A DNA stretch of 64,000 nucleotides from NCBI GenBank assembly GCA_015060685.1, contig SUXZ01000006.1, positions 62,001 to 126,000 on the forward strand, read 5' to 3'. Numbering within the stretch: the stretch's first letter is position 1; each line of letters starts with the position of its first letter. Origin of the DNA: Mediterranea massiliensis. GTDB lineage: Bacteria; Bacteroidota; Bacteroidia; Bacteroidales; Bacteroidaceae. The translations under genes and the position numbers were made by a program. Shown piece by piece: positions 54,345 to 61,113 of this stretch. The notes under the pieces were generated by a model. It saw only the letters and a program-made list of their open reading frames with translations. It was not told where the DNA came from and did no database searches.

Positions 54345-55586
54345 TCATTCATCCCTTATCGCCTCTATCGGTTTGATGGCCATGGCACGATAGGCGGGGG
54401 CCAGGCCGGCCAAAACGCCCAGTACAATCAGTAGCAGGCAAGTACCGATGGCGGTGCCGAAGGATACCTGATAGTGTATGCTAATATCGCCAGGGTCGTT
54501 TGCTGCCGTTTCCAATATGTTCAGCACAAAAACGCCAAACGAGATACCGGCCATGCCGGCTATGGTGGTCAGCACCATGCTTTCCGAAAGAATCTGTTGC
54601 AAGATGTCTTTGGGTTGTGCCCCGATGGCGCGTCGGATACCAATTTCGGTGGTACGTTCGCGTACGGTAACCATCATGATGTTGCTCACACCGATGGCAC
54701 CGGCAAGCAAGGTTCCCAAACCAACCATCCACGTCAAGATGCTGATACCTATAAAAAGGTTATCGACCATGGAGAACAGCTCTTCGGCATCAATCAACAT
54801 TACGGCTTGCTTGTCGTCGGGGTGGATGTAGTGAGCCTCCTTAATGACGCGTCCTATATCTTCCTCTATACTGCTTACTTTATATCCGGGTTTCATAATA
54901 AAGCAGAGAATATGGATGGTATTGCCCACGTTATAAGCCTTTTGCATGGTAGTAAACGGAATGTATATACTCTCCGAACCTTGTCCGTTCAAACTGATAT
55001 TACCATCGGACGACGACATACCCACCACTTGGTAATAGATGCCGCCCACTTGGATGTATTTGCCGCAAGGGTCTTCACCCTCTTGGAAAAGGCTTTCGTA
55101 CACTCGCTTTCCTATGACGCACACCTTCCGGGCTTCGTGCACATCTACACTATTAATGAATCGGCCGTAGGCCATTTCTTGTTCTTCTATCTGTGTGTAT
55201 TCGGGATAAATACCCTTAACTACGCCATCGTATTTATTTTCGTCATAGACGGCAGTTTGTCCCCAACGCGAAATGGTAGGCGTGGCAAGCGCTACGCCTT
55301 CGATGGCGGCAACTCTATCTACATCGGCCAGTTCCAAATCCCAATAACGTCCCTTTCGGAAACCTTTATAAGCTTCGCTTGTGTTGTTGGATGCTATGAA
55401 TCCGGAGTTGGTGGCAAAGCCTTCGAAGTTGGACTTCATCTCCTCGCGAAGTCCTTGGGCGCCACCTATCAACACAACCAACATAAAGATGCCCCAGAAT
55501 ACACCGAAGGCCGTCAGCAGGCTGCGTGTTTTGTTTCGGGTAATGGTTACGAGGATTTCCTCGCATGTATCTCTATCTATTCTCAC
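54345..55586 (-). CDS. MacB-type ABC transporter permease (second)
   Basis: A 413-residue membrane protein: N-terminal helix (TRNKTRSLLTAFGVFWGIFMLVVLIGGAQG), a large periplasmic domain (residues about 45-270, MacB_PCD), then three C-terminal helices of the FtsX domain (ISILTWMVGLGTLLAGAIGVSNIMMVTVRERTTEIGIRRAIGA). It pairs with the permease at 55620 for a heterodimeric exporter driven by the shared ATPase. Substrate unknown. Confidence 0.92.
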   Translation of the reverse strand: MRIDRDTCEEILVTITRNKTRSLLTAFGVFWGIFMLVVLIGGAQGLREEMKSNFEGFATNSGFIASNNTSEAYKGFRKGRYWDLELADVDRVAAIEGVALATPTISRWGQTAVYDENKYDGVVKGIYPEYTQIEEQEMAYGRFINSVDVHEARKVCVIGKRVYESLFQEGEDPCGKYIQVGGIYYQVVGMSSSDGNISLNGQGSESIYIPFTTMQKAYNVGNTIHILCFIMKPGYKVSSIEEDIGRVIKEAHYIHPDDKQAVMLIDAEELFSMVDNLFIGISILTWMVGLGTLLAGAIGVSNIMMVTVRERTTEIGIRRAIGAQPKDILQQILSESMVLTTIAGMAGISFGVFVLNILETAANDPGDISIHYQVSFGTAIGTCLLLIVLGVLAGLAPAYRAMAIKPIEAIRDE

Positions 55587-55619
55587 GTTATTTAGTGTTT
55601 AGCGGTTAGTGATGAGTGA

Positions 55620-56873
55620 TTAACGATTATTCATGGCCTCAACCGGACGGATATTGGCGGCTTTGCGAGCAGGGAAAAGCCCGGCTAACGTTCCGGATAC
55701 TACAAGCGTCAGTGTGGCTTGTATGGCAACGCCTATATCCACCGTAGGGTCGGTAAAGATGGTTTCGGAAGCGCCACCGGCTTCAATGGATTGATTGCCA
55801 AAGAGCATACTCATCCACTCGGTCACGCCGATACCGGCCACCATACCGATGTATCCGAAGAGGGTGGTAATCGTTACACTCTCTATGATGATAATCCACA
55901 GGATATGTCTTGGTTTGGCACCGAGTGCCTTGCGGATGCCGAACTCGCGCGTACGCTCTTTAACGGTTATCAGCATGATGTTACTCACGCCCACAATGCC
56001 GCTAAGCAGGGTAAAGATACCAATCACCCAGATGGCGGTGCGAAGCAATCCCATCGCTTCTTGCGTTTGGAGGTATTGCGTCATGCGGTTACTAATCCAA
56101 ATGGCACTATCATCCGAAGGGTCGAAACGGTGGTTCTGTGCAATGGCCTTGCGATAGAGCACTTCGAAGGCTTCGTTATCGGCCTCATCGGTCAGCCCTT
56201 TGGTGGTGAAGACTATGTTGTTCAGTTTGTCGCCCTTGTTATAGATGGTTTGCAAGGTGCTGAACGGGATGTAGGCACTTTGCGAGTTGCTGTTGCCCGA
56301 GTCTTCGTAGATGCCCACTACCTGATAGACAATTCCGCCGGCATTGACAAAGGTTCCGATGGCCGGTTGCTCCTTGTAAAGCACTTCGACCGACTTTTCG
56401 TGAAGCACAATAACCTTGCGCCGCTCCTTCAGGTCGTTGGTATTGAAGAATCGGCCTTCGGTGATTTTCACCGCTTCTACCTCGGTGTAGTTGGGGTAAA
56501 CGCCCATCAGGGAACTGTTGACGTATTGGTTGCCGTAACTGATGTTTACACTACCCTGCTGTACGGTGGCACCGGCACTGACGATATAGTCGGTAAACAA
56601 CTCTTCGGTATCTTTCATGTCGCGATTGTCCAGCTGGATGTAGCGGCCCTCCTTCAAACCGTCGTACGACTTGGTGGTGCTGCCGGGATAGATGCGCATG
56701 GAGTTCAATGCCCTGTCCGAACTGCTTTGCTCGAAGGCATGAATCAGGCCGTTGCCGGCACCCAATAGCACGATGAGCATGAAGATGCCCCACGAAACGG
56801 CCAGGCCGGTAAGTGCCGTGCGCAGCTTGTTGCGCTTGATGGTTGCGTATAGTTCTTGCAGGGTATCAATCAT
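55620..56873 (-). CDS. MacB-type ABC transporter permease (first)
   Basis: A 417-residue protein with the same layout as its neighbour: RNKLRTALTGLAVSWGIFMLIVLLGAGNG at the N-terminus, periplasmic domain, and SGIVGVSNIMLITVKERTREFGIRKALGAKPRHI near the FtsX domain. The ATG overlaps the stop of the ATPase gene by 4 bases, so these are translationally coupled. The two permeases are related but distinct, typical for macrolide-type or peptide exporters in Bacteroides. Confidence 0.92.
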   Translation of the reverse strand: MIDTLQELYATIKRNKLRTALTGLAVSWGIFMLIVLLGAGNGLIHAFEQSSSDRALNSMRIYPGSTTKSYDGLKEGRYIQLDNRDMKDTEELFTDYIVSAGATVQQGSVNISYGNQYVNSSLMGVYPNYTEVEAVKITEGRFFNTNDLKERRKVIVLHEKSVEVLYKEQPAIGTFVNAGGIVYQVVGIYEDSGNSNSQSAYIPFSTLQTIYNKGDKLNNIVFTTKGLTDEADNEAFEVLYRKAIAQNHRFDPSDDSAIWISNRMTQYLQTQEAMGLLRTAIWVIGIFTLLSGIVGVSNIMLITVKERTREFGIRKALGAKPRHILWIIIIESVTITTLFGYIGMVAGIGVTEWMSMLFGNQSIEAGGASETIFTDPTVDIGVAIQATLTLVVSGTLAGLFPARKAANIRPVEAMNNR

Positions 56874-57589
56874 TTCATGGCTCCTCCATTTACGCCAAAG
56901 ATGGATGCATCGTGATTCAGGTTCTCTTCTATGCTGCCAATAACTCCGTCCTTAATGCGGATAATCTTGTCTGTTTGGTTGGCTACACCGCTTTCGTGGG
57001 TCACCACTACAATGGTCATGCCATCCTTGTGCAAATCCTTCAGAATCTGCATCACCTCCACACTGGTCTTGCTATCGAGCGCACCGGTAGGCTCGTCGGC
57101 CAGAATGATTTGCGGTTTTGTAATCAAGGCGCGGGCAATAGCTACACGCTGTTTCTGTCCGCCACTCATCTCGTTGGGCATGTGATGCGCCCAATCTTTC
57201 AAACCCAATCTATCCAGGTATTCCAATGCCAAGGCGTTGCGCTTACGTCGGCTCACTCCTTGATAGAAGAGCGGCAGGGCCACATTCTCCATGGCGTTTT
57301 TGAAGTTGATGAGGTTGAACGATTGGAAGATAAACCCAATCATGCGGTTGCGGTATTCGGCTGCTTTGCTTTCGCTCAAGTTCTTGATAAGCGTGCCGTT
57401 CAGGTAGTACTCGCCCGTATCGTAGTTGTCGAGAATCCCTAATATATTTAATAAGGTGGATTTACCCGAACCGGATGCGCCCATAATAGAAACGAACTCT
57501 CCCTTGGCAATGTCCAGGTTGATGCCTTTCAACACATGCAGGGGTGCTCCGTTGTGGTAGGTCTTGTTGATGTCTTTTAGCTGTATCAC
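56870..57589 (-). CDS. ABC transporter ATPase (MacB/LolD-like)
   Basis: A 239-residue ATPase: Walker A GASGSGKSTLLN near residue 36, Q-loop FQSFNL near 90, signature EMSGGQKQRVAIARA near 140, Walker B IILADEPTGALDSKT near 162 and VVVTHE near 197. First gene of the five-gene operon (ATPase, permease, permease, adaptor, TolC). The upstream 50 bases contain TATACCCTTTTG and TGCTTTGC, imperfect promoter elements. Confidence 0.94.
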   Translation of the reverse strand: MIQLKDINKTYHNGAPLHVLKGINLDIAKGEFVSIMGASGSGKSTLLNILGILDNYDTGEYYLNGTLIKNLSESKAAEYRNRMIGFIFQSFNLINFKNAMENVALPLFYQGVSRRKRNALALEYLDRLGLKDWAHHMPNEMSGGQKQRVAIARALITKPQIILADEPTGALDSKTSVEVMQILKDLHKDGMTIVVVTHESGVANQTDKIIRIKDGVIGSIEENLNHDASIFGVNGGAMK

Positions 57590-57981
57590 GTTTTTCTATT
57601 TTTATTCAAAATTATCCTATTTTTGTTTATTAGACGCAAAAGGGTATATAAAAGTTGCAAAGCATTAGTATTTTTTAGGATAACTCCATATAATTTCGGT
57701 TATCAGCCCTCATTTCAGCCTAATCACGCACAAATTTCTACCTTGCCGTGCGGATACAAAACAAGCGCCTCGTGAGATAAAAACGGAAACTCCCTACATA
57801 AAATTAAATCAGCGACGCTGTTTACTGAATCAGCGCTGCGGTTTCATTTTTTCTTAGGCAGATAAAACTTTCTTTGCCAAGGTTAATAATTTATTCCAAG
57901 CAGGTAGGGAAATAATTTGTTCGCAATTAGAGAGGAAAAAGCGCAAGAAACAAGCTGAAATTAAACAAAATATTAAAAATG
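57590..57981. other. Intergenic region before leader B
   Basis: About 390 bases with no gene. Two short palindromes, CAGCGACGCTG (57810-57820) and CAGCGCTG (57831-57838), start 21 bases apart within direct repeats of AATCAGCG. The rest is AT-rich sequence. Confidence 0.5.
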
Positions 57982-58012
57982 TTGGTCAATTCAATAATAA
58001 TTTCTAATTTTG
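57982..58012 (+). promoter_or_regulatory. Promoter of structured leader B
   Basis: TTGG (57982-57985), 19-base spacer, TAATTTTG (58005-58012). The -7 element fits; the -33 has one mismatch. Same arrangement as leader A. Confidence 0.7.
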
Positions 58013-58018
58013 CAATGT

Positions 58019-58335
58019 TCACTATTGCCGAAAGCCCCAACGGGTGGGCAATGGTGGGCTACATACATAAAAAGGCGTAACTGTACGCTTTGGTTTTGAC
58101 GTCATAAGAACCTGGAAAATTCTGATAACGATTGGTCAAAAACAAAGCAACGGAGACGCCCCTTGGAATGTTTATATTCACCCCGAAGCCACATAAGGTT
58201 TTATGATTGGCGTGGTTGGGGTTTATATATCATTATCGTGGGGCTTTCGGCGTTGCTCGTTTCGACTAATCGGGCAATTCCAGGGCCTTTATGACGTGAA
58301 GCGGGCACAGTACCGGCTCCACGTTTCTTTTTTTA
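58019..58335 (+). ncRNA. Structured RNA leader B (candidate regulatory RNA)
   Basis: Same order of elements as leader A: a 5' hairpin ATTGCC/GGCAAT (58023-58052 region), P1 GCTTTGGTTTTGAC/GTCAAAAACAAAGC (58087-58100, 58135-58148; 13 of 14 pairs), P3 AGAA/TTCT with loop CCTGGAAAA (58107-58123), P4 closed by GCCCC/GGGGC (58158-58162, 58240-58244) with AATG/CATT and ACCCC/GGGGT inside, then CGTGG/CCACG (58237-58241, 58319-58323) around the loop CGGGCAATTCCAGGGCCT (58271-58288) and a tract TTTCTTTTTTT. Helix sequences differ from leader A but pairing is kept; loops CTGGA and CGGGCA...CCAG are kept in sequence. Confidence 0.7.
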
Positions 58336-58398
58336 TATGTATCTCATCCTTTTATTACCCGTCACCCCGGTAGCCAGTGACACAAAACCTTTACTGAT

Positions 58399-58503
58399 AT
58401 GAACGAAAATGTAAATGGCTACATTGCTCCCGAAGTGGAAATTGTAGAAGTGGAAGTAGAACGTGGATTTGAAGCTTCAGGCGAAACAGATCCTTGGGAA
58501 TAA
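58399..58503 (+). CDS. Small peptide before surface lipoproteins (34 aa)
   Basis: MNENVNGYIAPEVEIVEV continues EVERGFEASG and ends ETDPWE. It aligns with the 44-residue peptide at 21374-21508 over YxAPxVEIVEVEVExGFxASG. No signal peptide, strongly acidic. It is the first gene after leader B, 20 bases before the fimbrillin-DUF285 gene, and probably the first gene of that operon. Function unknown. Confidence 0.75.
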   Translation: MNENVNGYIAPEVEIVEVEVERGFEASGETDPWE

Positions 58504-58522
58504 CAATCTAAAACATTCCACT

Positions 58523-61093
58523 ATGAAAATCTTTAATCTAATTAAGGGCATCACAATGTTGTGCTTGCCCTTATTCCTCTTTTCTTGTAGCGAAGAGGAA
58601 TACCTACAAACTGAACAGAAAGTAAAGGTGCTGATTTCTATTGATGAATTTCAAAACGATGCAGCAACAAGAACAACCACCGACCCGAACAACAACTATG
58701 CCATAACATGGGCTTCGGGCGATACCATCGGAATCTTTCCGCGCGAAGGTTTTCAAGAACCATTCGAAATTCCGGCAAATCAAGTAGGACAGAAAAGTGC
58801 CACCTTCGATGGTGGATATTGGACAATAAAAGGCGGACTGACCTACAACGCCTACTATCCTTTCGACAAGAACGCATTTCTATCGGCAGACGAGAAGACA
58901 CGAATTGCCGTAACCTATTTAGGGCAAGAACAAACTGGCACAGAATGTAATATCGGAGCATACGACTACACATACTCCGACTGGAAAGAAGCTGCTGCTC
59001 AAAGTATAAGTTTCAAATTCCACCATATTGGTGCCATTGCAATCTTCAGCTTGGAATATCCGGCTACAACTACATACACGAAGTTTTCCATAACAACCGA
59101 AGAAAAGGTTATCCCTGTTGCCGGCACATACGACCTCACTGCTGATGCACCAATCTTCGTAGCAGACAAGTATGCTAAATCTATTGATATGGCGCTGAAA
59201 AATCATGAGGGAACAGCAGGAGATATTGGAAAATTTTACATGATGCTCCCTCCAATGGATTTAAGCGGACACGAAGTTACGCTATCCTTAACGCAAGCTA
59301 ACGGAACAAAACACTTCTATTCGATAGCATTCCCCACTATTGTAAAAAGTAAAAAGTATGAATTGGAAGGAGATTTAATTACTACTTCTGCCGACGGAAG
59401 TACTGACGAATGGGAGGATGAAACGAAATCTGTTGAACTGAATGGCACAACTTTCAAGGAGAAATTAATAGAAGCTGTTGGAAAAGATGAGTGGGAAGCA
59501 AAAAGAAGCATATCAAGTATTATATTCAAAGCAAATTCTACTCCAAGTGCCAATGCAACAATCGTTTCAGATGGTATAGCTATCAACTATGCAGATAACA
59601 TAGCAACTGTACACATTAATGCAGATTATGCAAACTTAACAACTGGTAAACAAATGTTTAACGGTTTATCGCATCTAAAACACATCGAGGGATTAAATAT
59701 AATAAACACAAGCAACGTAACGGATATGAGTGAAATGTTTAGAGGATGTTCACTACTTACTTCTTTAGATTTATCAAACTTTGATACAAGTAACGTAACA
59801 GACATGGAATTTATGTTTAGTGACTGTTCGTCATTAACAACATTAAATTTATCAAACTTCGATACAAGTAACGTAACGGATATGGGTAATATGTTTAGTT
59901 ACTGTCAGTCATTAACAATATTAGATTTATCAAACTTCGATACAAGCAACGTAACGAATATGAGTAGTATGTTTTATGACTGTCACTTCTTGGCAACATT
60001 AAATTTATCAAACTTCGATACGAGCAACGTAACGGACATGGGTTATATGTTTAGTTTCTGTCACTCATTGGCAACATTAAATTTATCAAACTTCGATACA
60101 AGTAACGTAACGGATATGGGTAATATGTTTAGTTTCTGTCAGTCATTAACAATATTAGATTTATCAAACTTCGATACAAGCAACGTAACGGATATGAGTG
60201 GTATGTTTTATGCATGTTCAACACTAACTTCTTTAGATCTATCGAACTTCGATACAAGTAACGTAACGGATATGAGTGGTATGTTTTATGCATATTCACT
60301 TACTTCATTAGACTTATCTAATTTTGATACAAGCAACGTAACGAATATGAATGGTATGTTTAGTGGATGTTCGCTTACTTCATTAGATTTATCGAACTTT
60401 GATACAAGCAAAGTAACGAATATGAATTGTATGTTTAGTGGATGTTGGTCATTAACAACATTAAATTTATCAAACTTCGATACAAGTAACGTAACGGATA
60501 TGAGTAATATGTTTAGTTACTGTCAGTCATTGGCAACATTAGATTTATCGAACTTTAATACAAGCAACGTAACGGATTTGAGTGATATATTTAGCAACTG
60601 TTTGACGCTTAAAGCATTAAATATCTCAAATTTTGATTTTAGTAAAATGACAAGCATTAGTGAGCTATTCAAAGACTGCATATCGTTAACATCTTTAGAT
60701 GTATCGAATGTCAATACCAGCAATATAACAAACATGAACAGACTATTCCAAAACTGTTCATCACTCATCTCTTTAGACCTATCGAGTTTTGATACAAGCA
60801 AGGTGACTAATATGCATGAAATGTTCCGAAATTGTTCATCATTAGTTTCTATAGACCTATCGAACTTTGACACGGACAATGTTGAAAATATGGGATGGAT
60901 GTTCAATGGATGTTCAAAATTGACATCGGTCAAGATGATGGGAAACACCTCTAATTTACGGTATGCAACAGGATTTTTCCCCTACACAACCAATACCGGT
61001 ACATTCTACTATAACGAAGCATACGATTATAGCAAGATTATAGCCGAATTACCCAACGCTTGGACAGCAATTCCTTGTGCTGTAACCGAATAG
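58523..61093 (+). CDS. Surface lipoprotein: fimbrillin-like module + DUF285 repeats
   Basis: An 856-residue protein. The start at 58523 gives a lipoprotein signal (GITMLCLPLFLFSC); an in-frame ATG at 58463 lies inside the peptide gene. Residues about 30-300 form a fimbrillin-like module (TRTTTDPNNNYAITWASGD, YNAYYPFDKNAF, FKFHHIGAIAIF, MLPPMDLSG). From about 395 to 815 run some 16 repeats of 26 residues (LDLSNFDTSNVTDMSxMF, then a Cys near the end), the DUF285/BspA type of surface leucine-rich repeat. Repeats 8 and 9 lack one residue. Expected to be a lipid-anchored surface adhesin. Confidence 0.9.
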   Translation: MKIFNLIKGITMLCLPLFLFSCSEEEYLQTEQKVKVLISIDEFQNDAATRTTTDPNNNYAITWASGDTIGIFPREGFQEPFEIPANQVGQKSATFDGGYWTIKGGLTYNAYYPFDKNAFLSADEKTRIAVTYLGQEQTGTECNIGAYDYTYSDWKEAAAQSISFKFHHIGAIAIFSLEYPATTTYTKFSITTEEKVIPVAGTYDLTADAPIFVADKYAKSIDMALKNHEGTAGDIGKFYMMLPPMDLSGHEVTLSLTQANGTKHFYSIAFPTIVKSKKYELEGDLITTSADGSTDEWEDETKSVELNGTTFKEKLIEAVGKDEWEAKRSISSIIFKANSTPSANATIVSDGIAINYADNIATVHINADYANLTTGKQMFNGLSHLKHIEGLNIINTSNVTDMSEMFRGCSLLTSLDLSNFDTSNVTDMEFMFSDCSSLTTLNLSNFDTSNVTDMGNMFSYCQSLTILDLSNFDTSNVTNMSSMFYDCHFLATLNLSNFDTSNVTDMGYMFSFCHSLATLNLSNFDTSNVTDMGNMFSFCQSLTILDLSNFDTSNVTDMSGMFYACSTLTSLDLSNFDTSNVTDMSGMFYAYSLTSLDLSNFDTSNVTNMNGMFSGCSLTSLDLSNFDTSKVTNMNCMFSGCWSLTTLNLSNFDTSNVTDMSNMFSYCQSLATLDLSNFNTSNVTDLSDIFSNCLTLKALNISNFDFSKMTSISELFKDCISLTSLDVSNVNTSNITNMNRLFQNCSSLISLDLSSFDTSKVTNMHEMFRNCSSLVSIDLSNFDTDNVENMGWMFNGCSKLTSVKMMGNTSNLRYATGFFPYTTNTGTFYYNEAYDYSKIIAELPNAWTAIPCAVTE
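59700..60935 (+). repeat. Tandem 78-bp DNA repeats encoding 26-residue units
   Basis: Around 16 units of 75-78 bp in the lipoprotein gene, several almost identical (for example TTATCAAACTTCGATACAAG recurs at many units). Such arrays can gain or lose units by slippage or recombination without shifting frame. Confidence 0.85.
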
Positions 61094-61113
61094 TAACTTA
61101 AAACAGACTCATT

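Noticed and set aside
54474-56768. Two long + strand frames opposite the MacB-type permease genes
   Set aside because: Shadows of the real permease genes on the minus strand, which have clear MacB/FtsX features and operon context.
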